Assembly: GCF_000802205.1 (NCBI RefSeq)
Contig: NZ_CP012850.1
Span: forward strand, 3,250,587-3,314,586
DNA length: 64,000 bases
Direction: 5' to 3'
Source of the DNA: Candidatus Nitrosocosmicus oleophilus
GTDB lineage: Archaea; Thermoproteota; Nitrososphaeria; Nitrososphaerales; Nitrososphaeraceae
The notes beneath the pieces are model-generated. The model did no database searches. It had not been told where the DNA came from and worked only from the letters and a program-made list of their open reading frames with translations. A program made the position numbers and the translations under genes. Positions 18,033 to 27,269 of the stretch are shown one piece after another; position 1 is the stretch's first letter; each line of letters begins with the position of its first letter.

Positions 18033-19365
18033 TCCAAAGATCATAAAAGAAAATCAGGTATTAGTAAAGGAAATGCTAGTCAATAGAAATATGGATTTTC
18101 CCCTGGATGCACTATTCAATGCAGACAAACAAAGACGAGATTTGATAGTTGAATTACAACATGTAAAACATCAGAAAAATGTACTATCTAAGGAGATATC
18201 AGAAAGGAAGAAGAGAAAAGAGGACGTATCTTCGAAAATCCATGAAATGAGTGAGATAGGTATGGAGATAAGCAGACTGGAAGAAGAAAGTAGAATAAAT
18301 GAAGAATCATTCTCAAAATACATTCGTAGCTTACCTAATTTCTTTCACGAAACTGTGCCATTGGGTAAAGATGAAAATGACAATAAAATAACAAGAGAGT
18401 ACAACGGCAAGCTAAAGGTAATAAAAAAACCTACTGACGGAATTGAAAAATCAGAGAAAGAAATCATAGTCAATAAGGAAGTTCCAGGGATTTTACAAAT
18501 TAAAAATCATATAGACCTTACGGATGGACTGGGTCTGATCGATTTAGAACGGGCAGGAAAAATTTCAGGATCCCGTTTTTATTTCTTAAAAAATGAAATG
18601 GTCAAGCTGAGCATGGCACTAGCTAACTTTGCAACAGATTATTTGATTAAAGAGGGATATACAGTAGTGCAACCTCCTTTCATGATCAGAAGAGACGCAA
18701 TGGAAGGAGCAGTCATCTTGAGCGATTTTGAGGAAACCATTTACAAGATAGAAAATGAAGACTTGTATATGATCGGCACCTCAGAACATCCCCTAGCATC
18801 AATGCACATGAATGAAATACTGAATGGGAAAAATCTTCCCATCCGATATGGTGGGATTAGTACTTGTTTTAGGAAGGAGGCAGGTGCACACGGTAAAGAT
18901 ATGAAAGGACTTTTTAGGGTACATCAGTTTGAAAAAGTAGAACAATTCGTCTTTTGCAAACCAGAAGAGTCTTGGAAGGAACATGAAAGACTCTTACAAA
19001 TTACTGAAAAATTTTATGAAATTCTAGAGATTCCATTTCGGACAATAATTTTGTGCTCTGGAGATCTCGGAAAGGTGTCTGCAAAGACTTACGACATAGA
19101 AGCATGGTTTCCCGCTCAAAATTCTTATAGAGAGATATGTTCGTGTTCGAATTGCACCGATTATCAAGCAAGAAGTCTAAGGATAAGGTATAGAAACAAT
19201 CCTAACGATCAAACATCATTAGTTCATACACTAAATAGTACTCTTGTAGCAATTCAGAGAACCCTAGTCGCTATCCTAGAAAATTATCAGACCGTTAAGG
19301 GGACAATCATAGTTCCGGAGGCTTTGAAAAAGTACATGGGCGGTATAGATGAAATAGGTAAATAA
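18025..19365 (+). CDS. serS: seryl-tRNA synthetase
   Basis: A class II enzyme that charges tRNA-Ser. The 446-residue protein has the long N-terminal antiparallel coiled coil (about residues 30-100, rich in K, E and R), motif 2 FRKEAGAHGKDMKGLFRVHQFEKVE (quoted from residue 280 onward only in part: GKDMKGLFRVHQFEK), the ISTCFRKE approach and the SCSNCTDYQARSLRIRYR segment. It is the common SerRS, not the methanogen type. The start is TTG 18025, overlapping pcc1 by 8 bases. Confidence 0.94.
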   Translation: MIDPKIIKENQVLVKEMLVNRNMDFPLDALFNADKQRRDLIVELQHVKHQKNVLSKEISERKKRKEDVSSKIHEMSEIGMEISRLEEESRINEESFSKYIRSLPNFFHETVPLGKDENDNKITREYNGKLKVIKKPTDGIEKSEKEIIVNKEVPGILQIKNHIDLTDGLGLIDLERAGKISGSRFYFLKNEMVKLSMALANFATDYLIKEGYTVVQPPFMIRRDAMEGAVILSDFEETIYKIENEDLYMIGTSEHPLASMHMNEILNGKNLPIRYGGISTCFRKEAGAHGKDMKGLFRVHQFEKVEQFVFCKPEESWKEHERLLQITEKFYEILEIPFRTIILCSGDLGKVSAKTYDIEAWFPAQNSYREICSCSNCTDYQARSLRIRYRNNPNDQTSLVHTLNSTLVAIQRTLVAILENYQTVKGTIIVPEALKKYMGGIDEIGK

Positions 19366-19536
19366 ATAAATAAAAATATAAAATATCCATGTTCTATAAA
19401 AATTCATTTATGCTATTAAGACGTTCAAATAGTTTGGTTTTCAGATAAACGGAGAAATATCATTGCTAATGAGATATTGTTTTGCAAAATAAAGTAACCA
19501 AAATGTATATATCTTAGTTGTCAGGCTCATATTATA

Positions 19537-19812
19537 ATGAGCTTGTTAAACGTACTGTCTCAAACAAGTAGTATGTTCCAAAACTTTGGCTTACAAATCG
19601 GGCCTCAATATGATCCATTGTTCTATGATGTAATGATATACATTTTTGGAACTATGTTATTTGGAGTATTCTTGCTGAGTGTAATTTCATTTTGGTTGAG
19701 AAGGAAGGGCCTTGGGGGCGCATCTGCTAAAGAGAAATGGACCCAAGAGTTAGAGAAATACTTTGAAAAAGAACAAATAGGGTTAATACCTGACGCGACA
19801 CACCACTGGTAA
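19537..19812 (+). CDS. small single-span membrane protein
   Basis: A 91-residue protein with one strong transmembrane helix (about 33-53, MIYIFGTMLFGVFLLSVISFW), a basic RRKGLGG cytoplasmic flank, and a C-terminal amphipathic tail KWTQELEKYFEKEQIG ending THHW. I do not recognise the family. The upstream region has TATATATCTTAG-like promoter sequence (near 19505). It is followed at once by a 14-bp hairpin. Confidence 0.65.
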   Translation: MSLLNVLSQTSSMFQNFGLQIGPQYDPLFYDVMIYIFGTMLFGVFLLSVISFWLRRKGLGGASAKEKWTQELEKYFEKEQIGLIPDATHHW

Positions 19813-19843
19813 TAAATAAAAAGGACTGATCCTTTTTATTTAT
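19812..19843 (+). terminator. perfect 14-bp hairpin at a gene end
   Basis: ATAAATAAAAAGGA (19812-19825), loop CTGA, then TCCTTTTTATTTAT (19830-19843). The stem starts on the last base of the preceding stop codon, and its 3' arm is T-rich, suiting transcript termination or 3'-end protection. Confidence 0.55.
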
Positions 19844-19874
19844 ATAATAAATTTTTAATTATTGTTAGTTTCTC

Positions 19875-20528
19875 TTGTATCAAATTATAGTTGGCCAGTG
19901 GGGATTATCTCTTGGTGAAATTGAGACCATCAACAATCTTTTTAAAGACTATTATGTTTTAGAAAATCCTCTAAATCAAAATGTAGGCTACGCAAGTACT
20001 TTAGAAATCGAGTTTTTAAAAAACAAAGATACAGACTTTTTCGATTGCATAACAATCGAAAAATGGACAGATCTGGTAGGAATTATCAAGAACATTAAGA
20101 AAAGAAGGGGAAGAAAAGGGCTGAAATTGAAAATAACTATAGCAGATTATTTTGAATCTGGAGATACCATTGATGTTGATGCTAACATCAAAAATGGTGA
20201 TGATGCAGACATCGAAAGGGAGGTTGAGTTATTATTTTTTAAGAGAACAATTTTTTTACTAATGCATAAGATTGACTCGGAATTTATTAAGGGGCTTGAA
20301 AGAATCGAGGTAGCGATTGAAAACTTTACAGAATTATCCAAAAAAATATCCCAATCCTCAATTTCAGAGGATCAAAATGAAAAGAATAGACATGAATACG
20401 GCAAAGCCGAGGAGAATTACCACAGTCTAAGCAATAACTACAACATGTCTACTGGTAATAGAGAAAGCGAGATCCAAATGCAGATCTTTTTATTTGATGA
20501 CAAGAAGAGGGTTTGGAAAAATCTTTAG
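19875..20528 (+). CDS. hypothetical protein (217 aa)
   Basis: An acidic soluble protein with no recognised motif. The first half seems globular (QIIVGQWGLSLGEIETINNLF, LEIEFLKNKDTDFFDCI) and contains a very basic turn KKRRGRKGLKLK. The centre ELLFFKRTIFLLMHKIDSEF is helical, and the last 50 residues are low complexity. The start is TTG 19875; the following gene on the same strand starts 88 bases later. Confidence 0.6.
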   Translation: MYQIIVGQWGLSLGEIETINNLFKDYYVLENPLNQNVGYASTLEIEFLKNKDTDFFDCITIEKWTDLVGIIKNIKKRRGRKGLKLKITIADYFESGDTIDVDANIKNGDDADIEREVELLFFKRTIFLLMHKIDSEFIKGLERIEVAIENFTELSKKISQSSISEDQNEKNRHEYGKAEENYHSLSNNYNMSTGNRESEIQMQIFLFDDKKRVWKNL

Positions 20529-20615
20529 TTCTATATTAATATAAATAAAGAAAACATAGTAGAGCGGTTGCTCAATCCATAGAATTAAAAAAGACCATCT
20601 TTAGGAAGATAAAGT

Positions 20616-21008
20616 ATGGGGAAAAAGGATGACACAAGTGGTCTTGAAAAAACTATGGATATTTTTCTAGATTTCAAGAACAAAGAAATCAACGTTGGAG
20701 AAGAGTTAGAGTGTATAATAACAATAAACTATACTGGTAGATTTGACAGCATAAGTATTAATTCCCAGATTGAAGATTCGTCGGATGTATTTACATACAC
20801 GCAGATTAACGGTAAGAAAATTAATCACCCCTATGCGAGACTTTCTATAATGAAAAAAGAACTTCAAGATCCTAGTAGCATAAAATTAAAAGCTACTACA
20901 CAACATGTTCCCAAAAATACTGAATCAGTTGTAAAGCTTAGAGCCACACTAATTCAAGAACATAAAGAAATAGCATCGGATATCAAATTCATCAAAATAA
21001 AAAAATGA
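20616..21008 (+). CDS. beta-sandwich-like hypothetical protein (130 aa)
   Basis: A 130-residue cytoplasmic protein, mostly predicted beta strands (MDIFLDFKNKEINVGEELEC, IITINYTGRFDSISINSQI, VVKLRATLIQEHK). The pattern resembles an arrestin- or Ig-like sandwich such as the 'Spo0M/arrestin' group, but similarity is too weak for a name. It is convergent with the cupredoxin gene, with stops 8 bases apart. Confidence 0.6.
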   Translation: MGKKDDTSGLEKTMDIFLDFKNKEINVGEELECIITINYTGRFDSISINSQIEDSSDVFTYTQINGKKINHPYARLSIMKKELQDPSSIKLKATTQHVPKNTESVVKLRATLIQEHKEIASDIKFIKIKK

Positions 21009-21015
21009 GATAAAT

Positions 21016-21492
21016 TTAGCCGAAGCTAGGTTCAACTGATACCTGGCCAGTCATCCAAGGATGAGGTTCGCAATGATACAGATACTCACCCCGTTGGGTA
21101 AAGGTGAAGTCATATGTACCTTGAGGAGGAATTAGACCTATCGAATCTAGAGAATTAAATGGTCCATTCACAGGATCTACATAGTTAGTATCACTCGTTA
21201 CCGAATGTGCAGTAATATCATCATTTGTCCAAACCACTTTATTTGAGACCCCCAGTGATGCTCTTATTTCTTTGGGAACAAAGAAGGTTGGATTTGCAGG
21301 CAGCGAAGAGCCTTCGGCTATTTTAATATCAGTAGTTCCAGATGGATTCAAGATTTCCTCAGATACTTCAGGTTTTGCATTTATTGCAGGAGTAAAAACG
21401 AATTGATAGTATGCTAAACTAACAGTGACTATTACTACAAAGGAAATAATACTAATCCCGCCAATTTGGGACTGTTTTTTTACATTTTCCAA
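21016..21492 (-). CDS. membrane-anchored cupredoxin (plastocyanin-like)
   Basis: A type I copper protein anchored by one N-terminal helix (about 11-32). The cupredoxin domain carries H96 (AHSV), C141, H144 and M147 in YHCEPHPWM, the complete blue-copper ligand set. These proteins replace cytochrome c as electron carriers in ammonia-oxidising archaea. It lies 115 bases downstream of the cytochrome b gene, so it may accept electrons from this Rieske-cytochrome b complex. The domain faces the outside. Confidence 0.9.
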   Translation of the reverse strand: MENVKKQSQIGGISIISFVVIVTVSLAYYQFVFTPAINAKPEVSEEILNPSGTTDIKIAEGSSLPANPTFFVPKEIRASLGVSNKVVWTNDDITAHSVTSDTNYVDPVNGPFNSLDSIGLIPPQGTYDFTFTQRGEYLYHCEPHPWMTGQVSVEPSFG

Positions 21493-21607
21493 TTAGATTT
21501 TATTCCTTCAGTCAATAATAAATATTTTTTTTTATGAGACCCTAAAAATAGAAAGTACTTGTTATCTAAAAAGAATTAAAGGATATGATTGTAGGAATAA
21601 AAAAAAA

Positions 21608-23410
21608 TTAGGTAAGATTCTTGTCAGGATTAGTAGTTTTTGATCCACCCATATCCGAAATTGAAGTAGTATTGGGTGATTTAGTGGAATTAGTCTGTTG
21701 GGGTAATTCTCCATCATTTTGATCATTCTTGATAGAATATAATGAACCAGCAGTTGTTCGTATATTCTGACTATAGTCATTAGCTGGTCCAGGTCCAGTA
21801 CTAGCATCAACACCTGTTGCGGAATTCTTTGAGGACGGCGGTATAGAACTTCCTTTTGAAGAGGATATTTCAGGAACCGGAACGGGTTTTTTGTCTTCTA
21901 GTGACTTATCCGATGGAGCATTAAAGATACGATCCGACGAATCAGATAGTTCGCCAACTGTGGCAGGTTTGGACGGCAATGACTTTGTGGAACCTGCACC
22001 AAAAGACGGAAAAACAAATTTACGCTTATTGGTAGTTACAACTTCCACATTAGACTTGGTAAGTCCACGTCCATACCTATAAAGATGGAACATTCCCGCA
22101 AATACGAGCATCAATATACCCATCAAGAAGAGAGAGTAGTTTTTCATACCATTTAATACAGCGTAGTATGCAGCTATGTTCAAGTATACTTGGAATGCGA
22201 TTAATGCTATAAAGAGAATATACAACCATTTAGATGGAAGCTGTATTGGATTTTTCTCGGCGGGTTTTTGTTTTTTCGCGTTAGCCTCTGCATTTTTAGC
22301 CAGCTTGATCATCAGGTACGTAAAGCCAAATGACAAGGGAACCAGCAAGGCCATTACGGTGTATAGGAAAATTGGGTCAATTACCAGTCTCTCCAACAAA
22401 GACTTAGTCCTGTCTGGATCGATATAAAATCCCCAATAAGTAGTAATTATGATCTGCGCTATGCTAGTTATACCTATTGCGGTTATAATCGGCCTGTCCT
22501 TCCAAGAGAATTTTTTGTATTTATCTATGAAAGGAATTATTAACAATGTGAATATGAATAGTCCAGGCCACGCTACACCGGTAGTAAACTTGTCGAATTG
22601 ACTTCTTAAGAAAGAATACAATCCTGTAAGATACCATTCTGGAACAGTGATTCCCGGCGGCACATTTGGATCAAATTTAAGGCCCATATCAATTGGAAAT
22701 ACACCTCCGGTCAACATTATCGCCCCCGAAACGGCCATCACCATAGGAACATCAAATACCAAAAATCGAGGAAAATGTACTACCATTAAACCCAGCAGTA
22801 CAATGGGCAAGAAGAAAACATGGAAAGCATAGAATCTGAGCACAAAGTCATGAAACCCAGACCCGAAAAACGCGTTCATCATGTCGGGCCCCAAAATAGG
22901 AATGGAATTAGTCAGCGACGCCGCTATAGAAATAGCAAGTTCAGCTCTTTCGCTAAAAATAATATCATAGCCGGTAAAAGCTTCGAGAATAGTTAGTACG
23001 CCTAATAGGATTCCTGTTACCCACAGCATTTCATTTCGGATTTTATATCTACCACTGAAAAACTGGTAGTACATGTGCAAAATTGCAAGCATAACCATGG
23101 CATTTGAGGCATGATAATGTATATTTCTCATATGGAATCCGTACGGTATAGTGTCGTTAATCTTACTAACACTATCCCATGCCCTATCGAGTATAGGTTC
23201 GTACCATAACATCAAGAATGCTCCTGTGATGCCTAATATGATAAAAACTACAAAAGTTAACATACCAAGGAATCCAAGTGGGCTGACAAACTTGGTGGGG
23301 AGTGTAAATTTTAGCCCCATGAATATCGTTCTATCGAAACCTGTGTAAATCCACTTGAACAGCCTTACCAGGCTGTTATCTTGATTATGTAAGGAAGCGC
23401 CCATATCCAA
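21608..23410 (-). CDS. cytochrome b subunit with long disordered tail
   Basis: The membrane subunit of a cytochrome bc1/b6f-like complex. It has the paired haem histidines in helix B (H-x-x-x-H within NIHYHASNAMVMLAILH) and helix D (FYAFHVFFLPIVLLGLMVVH), and the quinol-site loop PEWYLTGLYSF. It combines the b6-like and subunit IV-like parts in one chain of about 480 residues. The final ~110 residues are Ser/Pro/Asn-rich and probably disordered. Its start overlaps the Rieske gene by 26 bases, indicating cotranscription. Confidence 0.93.
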   Translation of the reverse strand: MDMGASLHNQDNSLVRLFKWIYTGFDRTIFMGLKFTLPTKFVSPLGFLGMLTFVVFIILGITGAFLMLWYEPILDRAWDSVSKINDTIPYGFHMRNIHYHASNAMVMLAILHMYYQFFSGRYKIRNEMLWVTGILLGVLTILEAFTGYDIIFSERAELAISIAASLTNSIPILGPDMMNAFFGSGFHDFVLRFYAFHVFFLPIVLLGLMVVHFPRFLVFDVPMVMAVSGAIMLTGGVFPIDMGLKFDPNVPPGITVPEWYLTGLYSFLRSQFDKFTTGVAWPGLFIFTLLIIPFIDKYKKFSWKDRPIITAIGITSIAQIIITTYWGFYIDPDRTKSLLERLVIDPIFLYTVMALLVPLSFGFTYLMIKLAKNAEANAKKQKPAEKNPIQLPSKWLYILFIALIAFQVYLNIAAYYAVLNGMKNYSLFLMGILMLVFAGMFHLYRYGRGLTKSNVEVVTTNKRKFVFPSFGAGSTKSLPSKPATVGELSDSSDRIFNAPSDKSLEDKKPVPVPEISSSKGSSIPPSSKNSATGVDASTGPGPANDYSQNIRTTAGSLYSIKNDQNDGELPQQTNSTKSPNTTSISDMGGSKTTNPDKNLT

Positions 23411-24008
23411 CTACCCCGTTTCCAGATGGAGTCCAATTAGGAGGTTTGATCCAAACATTGCCTTCATCATCAACCTCAAGATCTAACATTGGTAAGACAT
23501 TAGAGGGTGGCGCTTGAAGTGAGGCAGGCCCTGCAAAAGCTTCCCCAGTCATAGGATCATACATTGACCCGTGGCATGGACATTCTCCACGCTTTCTACC
23601 ATCTTCCGGCCAATATTTCCACAAGCACCATAAATGCAAGCAGACCATACTATACATTCTGAAGGCAGATGCATCTTTTTTTTCGCCTCCTAGTTCTGGT
23701 GGTAACCTAATAAACTGCCATGTCCTGAAGGCCTCTTCATTTAATACAGGATCTTCCGATACTGGAAAAACAACAGCTTCAGCATGATTTATTTTGAAAG
23801 TGTTAACATTTGCTTGACTTCCGTCAGGCAGAACCACCTTTGATCGCTCTCCCGTACTTTCTCTCGGATTAGGTAAAAATTTTCCCCAATCTACGAAAGG
23901 AGTGAAGGTCATAACTGTACCTGCGGCTGCAAGCAATTTTAAAAAATCTCTACGTGAAATCTTGCCTCCGTCAACATTTGGAGGTTGTCGTTGAGACATT
24001 ATATTCAA
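23385..24008 (-). CDS. Rieske iron-sulfur subunit of a complex III
   Basis: The Rieske protein passes electrons from quinol to the copper or haem carrier. A twin-arginine signal/anchor (SRRDFLKLLAAAG, residues 18-30) is followed by the cluster domain: C123, H125, C143 and H146 are the [2Fe-2S] ligands, with C128 and C145 placed for the stabilising disulfide (CLHLWC and CPCHGS). The 207-residue length is usual. It is first in the Rieske - cytochrome b - cupredoxin cluster. Confidence 0.94.
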   Translation of the reverse strand: MNIMSQRQPPNVDGGKISRRDFLKLLAAAGTVMTFTPFVDWGKFLPNPRESTGERSKVVLPDGSQANVNTFKINHAEAVVFPVSEDPVLNEEAFRTWQFIRLPPELGGEKKDASAFRMYSMVCLHLWCLWKYWPEDGRKRGECPCHGSMYDPMTGEAFAGPASLQAPPSNVLPMLDLEVDDEGNVWIKPPNWTPSGNGVVGYGRFLT

Positions 24009-24215
24009 AAATGTGGAAAGATATCTTATAAATCTTTATTTAGATTTTGTGCATTTAACACCAAGATTTGCGCCACGAATAAATTCTTATTGATTTAGTT
24101 TTTTCCAAAAATAAAACTAATGCTTACCGGCATAAGATTTAGAACTGATAAAGTATAGCAATTGTACAAGAAGATAAATGTTTGTGGACATTTCTAAATT
24201 ACAATTACATTAATT

Positions 24216-25256
24216 TCAATTCACATCTAGCCTTATTCTGATAATTCCATTTCTAGCAGAAACATTTGAGATATGGAGAATGGTATTCGCCGGATGTGAA
24301 ACTGGTATATCATATCTCTTGTTAGTATCAATAATAAGTACGGATAAGGTGTTTATGGATTCATCAAAATTTGCTTGAATTTGAGTATCACTCAAAGTAT
24401 CCCGATCTTCTATTATTATATCGATAAATTTATCTCCAATTATGATTTCCGGGGTAAAGGATTTTTCCAACTTATCAGTATTTATGGATTTTGAACGGTC
24501 GTCATATCTATTTGATGAATCATTTGAAAAAGGGGGTGAGGATAGAGAAGACCTTCGTCGATAGTTTTGTGAAGGGTATTGCTTTTGTTTAATTAATATA
24601 TTCGAAAAGAACTTCCATCCAAAAGCTGTTCCCAAGCCGATAATGAACCCACCTATGTGAGCCAGATATGCAACTCCGCCTGATTGACCGATAAATGCAA
24701 ATACTAACTGCATTATGAACCAAAATGGAATGTATGCTATTGCAGGAATTCTGACGGTAGTTATGAAAAATGCAAATATGATGGTATGAATCTTAGCATG
24801 AGGATAGAAAACTAAGTAAGCCCCTAGAACACCCGATATTGCTCCGGAGGCACCAATTGCGGGTATATCTCCTTGACCTGTAGCTACAGCGTAAATACTG
24901 TGTGCGAAAGCAGCCATAACCCCCCAAAAAAGATACAGCATTAAATACTTAAAATGACCAAAACGATCCTCTAAATTATCGCCAAAAACATGAAGAAAAA
25001 ACATGTTACCTAAAAGATGTGCTATGCCACCATGCATGAACATTGAACTAAAAATTGAACCCAAGTTTTGACCTGAAAGAATCAAATCTGGTATAGCACC
25101 ATAATTGTAAAATAGTGCAATAACTGCTGTTCTATTTGAAAAGTTAGAAGTGACAATAACTTCATAAATGAAAATGACAATATTCATACCAATAAGGCCA
25201 TAGTTTACATATGGCCGTCCATTTAATCGAGGAGTATCATCATGAATCGGGAACAT
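24216..25256 (-). CDS. rhomboid protease with alpha-crystallin-like C-terminal domain
   Basis: An intramembrane serine protease. The six-helix core has H75/H80/N84 in MHGGIAHLLGNM, the nucleophile S137 in GASG (135-138) and the catalytic H200 in AHIGG. After a Ser-rich, basic linker (about 225-265) comes a C-terminal ~80-residue beta domain (KFIDIIIEDRDTLSDTQI ... NGIIRIRLDV) laid out like the HSP20/alpha-crystallin domain. That fusion is unusual; the C-terminal assignment is from strand pattern only. The active site looks intact. Confidence 0.85.
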   Translation of the reverse strand: MFPIHDDTPRLNGRPYVNYGLIGMNIVIFIYEVIVTSNFSNRTAVIALFYNYGAIPDLILSGQNLGSIFSSMFMHGGIAHLLGNMFFLHVFGDNLEDRFGHFKYLMLYLFWGVMAAFAHSIYAVATGQGDIPAIGASGAISGVLGAYLVFYPHAKIHTIIFAFFITTVRIPAIAYIPFWFIMQLVFAFIGQSGGVAYLAHIGGFIIGLGTAFGWKFFSNILIKQKQYPSQNYRRRSSLSSPPFSNDSSNRYDDRSKSINTDKLEKSFTPEIIIGDKFIDIIIEDRDTLSDTQIQANFDESINTLSVLIIDTNKRYDIPVSHPANTILHISNVSARNGIIRIRLDVN

Positions 25257-25303
25257 AATTCAAGCGGGTTGTCAATCATAAAATAGAAGAATATTTGTGT
25301 TTT

Positions 25304-25489
25304 TCATGTGCCAAAAGGGTTGAAATTAGGCATATCACTATTTGTTTCACTATGAGCTTTTCTAACATGTCGTCGTAGCCGATCATCTTCGTCGAAGATC
25401 ATGTCACAATATTTGCATTTCTTTTTATTATCATCTTTCTCATTTTTTTTATTTTTATCCTTTGTATTTTTTTTAGAAAATAATTTCAC
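25304..25489 (-). CDS. small C2H2 zinc-finger protein
   Basis: A 61-residue protein with a very basic N terminus (KKNTKDKNKKNEKDDNKKK) and one C2H2 finger, CKYCDMIFDEDDRLRRHVRKAH, spanning about residues 25-46 with linker length typical of classical fingers. Probably binds nucleic acid. It lies 47 bases downstream of no close partner; the next gene upstream on this strand starts at 25815. Confidence 0.72.
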   Translation of the reverse strand: MKLFSKKNTKDKNKKNEKDDNKKKCKYCDMIFDEDDRLRRHVRKAHSETNSDMPNFNPFGT

Positions 25490-25584
25490 AATTATTTACA
25501 AAATGAGGATATAAATTAAAGTTGCTATCAATGTCTCTTACCAAAAATCTACCAAACTTGAATAAAGTAATAAATGGAAATGGA

Positions 25585-25815
25585 TTACTCCATTACTATC
25601 ATAGTCAAAGTAGATTTAACCCCATTCAGTTTTCTTAGCTTCCATGTTATAGTTTCTTTCACTTTATCCATGCTTTCACCTTCTACCAAAGCTACTATAT
25701 CATAGACACCATAAACCTGGTAAACATGTTTTACTAGATCTATTTTTTTTAATTCATTAACAATCGATTCCTCACTACCCAATTCTGCATTCATAAGCAC
25801 AAAAGCTTCTGGCAT
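25585..25815 (-). CDS. stand-alone Lrp/AsnC ligand-binding (RAM) domain
   Basis: A 76-residue single RAM domain: AFVLMNAELGSEESIVNEL, VKHVYQVYGVYDIVALVEG, then TLTMIVME. It lacks the DNA-binding half of Lrp/AsnC regulators. Such stand-alone domains are frequent in archaea and may sense amino acids or modulate a partner Lrp protein. No HTH is encoded alongside. Confidence 0.85.
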   Translation of the reverse strand: MPEAFVLMNAELGSEESIVNELKKIDLVKHVYQVYGVYDIVALVEGESMDKVKETITWKLRKLNGVKSTLTMIVME

Positions 25816-25893
25816 ATACCAGATTACTACCTATAACAAATATAAAAATGTGATTTAGAATCAAATTTATTAGTTCAATGGCATTTGAGAATA

Positions 25894-26703
25894 TCAGATT
25901 TCTGGACTTAATTTTGATTCATCAAATAATTTAGCCCTGGCCCATTCATAATCGAAAAAGTCTTCACACCATTCATGGAATGCGGCGTCTTTGCTATAAA
26001 ACATGATATTAAGATCAGGTTCCCCCTTTAAGGTTGGAAAGGATATGCAGGATTCTTTTTCATTAAATATTGTCACTATGTTTGTTTTATCCATCATTCG
26101 TCGTTCCACAATTCCTTTAGATACAAGATTTTTCCACCCAAGTTTTTTTAATAGTTCATTTCTCCCTTTGGGTATCACAACATTAGCAGGGAAGATGTAA
26201 CAGAATTTAACATTATTATTCACTCTTTCAGCAATGGTTTCTATTAAATCGATTGGAACTTGGGAGATAACTTCCTTGATATAGTCTTGAGAATTGTGAT
26301 AAACAGCCTTCCACCGTTGAAGAACAGCCATTACACCCACAACCACTTCACAATTGTTTAAGGAACCAATTCTCTGAATGAATTTTAATGGTAGGTTACT
26401 AAGTGTATGTTCTTGAAAATAGTCTTTGTGTTTAAATGGGAAATTAAAGTTTGGAATAAGAGAAACAATAATCTCGCCGTACGGAGTTAATAACAATTCG
26501 CCTTCTCCTGTTTTTTTCACAAGTTTTGAATCAATTAGGCGGTTTATATTACGATGTGACTCCTGCATGGTGGCATTTAGGTCCGTTGCCAGCTGAGATA
26601 AGCGATAAGGTTTTATTGATAATTTCAGGAGCATGTATATTCGCAGGTCTCCTGCAAGTTCAAAGAAAACTGATTGAAAGTCATCGTCGGCCTGGCTGAG
26701 CAT
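25894..26703 (-). CDS. HTH regulator of the FilR1-middle-domain (DUF1724) type
   Basis: The N-terminal ArsR-like winged helix (DLRIYMLLKLSIKPYRLSQL, then ATMQESHRNINRLIDSKLV, residues 18-62) is followed by a ~150-residue domain matching the layout of archaeal regulators with the FilR1 middle domain (strands NNVKFCYIFPANVVIPKGR and ERRMMDKTNIVTIFNEKES, ending FYSKDAAFHEWCEDFFDYEW). The effector is unknown. It is a single gene just upstream, in the opposite sense, of tRNA-Asp. Confidence 0.75.
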   Translation of the reverse strand: MLSQADDDFQSVFFELAGDLRIYMLLKLSIKPYRLSQLATDLNATMQESHRNINRLIDSKLVKKTGEGELLLTPYGEIIVSLIPNFNFPFKHKDYFQEHTLSNLPLKFIQRIGSLNNCEVVVGVMAVLQRWKAVYHNSQDYIKEVISQVPIDLIETIAERVNNNVKFCYIFPANVVIPKGRNELLKKLGWKNLVSKGIVERRMMDKTNIVTIFNEKESCISFPTLKGEPDLNIMFYSKDAAFHEWCEDFFDYEWARAKLFDESKLSPEI

Positions 26704-26815
26704 ACGTTAAATTGAGAGAACTGGAATTTAAACTTGATAATTTAAATGAAGTGAACCTACGTAGAGTATAAAACAAAACGTTTTAATTGGTTTTGGTAAT
26801 GATAAAATTTGAAGT

Positions 26816-26914
26816 GCCCGGGTAGTATAGAAATGCATTAATTGCATTGTAAAGTCCGGTCCAGTATGGGGGACTGTCACTCCCTTGACCCGGGTTCGAA
26901 TCCCGGCCCGGGCG
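26816..26914 (+). tRNA. tRNA-Asp(GTC) with a D-loop intron
   Basis: GCCCGGG (26816-26822) pairs with CCCGGGC (26907-26913). The anticodon loop CTGTCAC gives GTC, the T arm CCGGG-TTCGAAT-CCCGG is perfect, and the discriminator is G. A 24-nt insertion at about 26831-26854, AATGCA-TTAA-TTGCATT in core, interrupts the D loop. Removing it yields a standard 75-nt tRNA-Asp (GTATAG joined to TCCGG). The splice point can slide by two bases. Confidence 0.9.
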
Positions 26915-27269
26915 CTTTATAGATTCTAGTTTTTGGCTTGGGATAACTCTCATTAAGGTTCTTGATAATAGGACGTTTTCAAAGAGTCTATATCAAATTA
27001 ATAATTTTGTTAGCACTGCAAATAGAGGTTGTTGAATTCAAGTGCCATCAATCGTTAAATATTATTTAACAATAGTATCAATGACCAAACTAGAGGAACT
27101 TTATTGCAGACATCAAATGTTTTATTGGGTTTACTAAACACGCCATTCTGTGGGAATTCAGGTCTAGAGAATAATGAAGACAGACAGTCAGAAAGTAGTA
27201 GTAGTAATGCAAATATCCAAAAATTGACCAAAACTAATTTTAGTCAATTGTTAGATATTGATTATGGTT

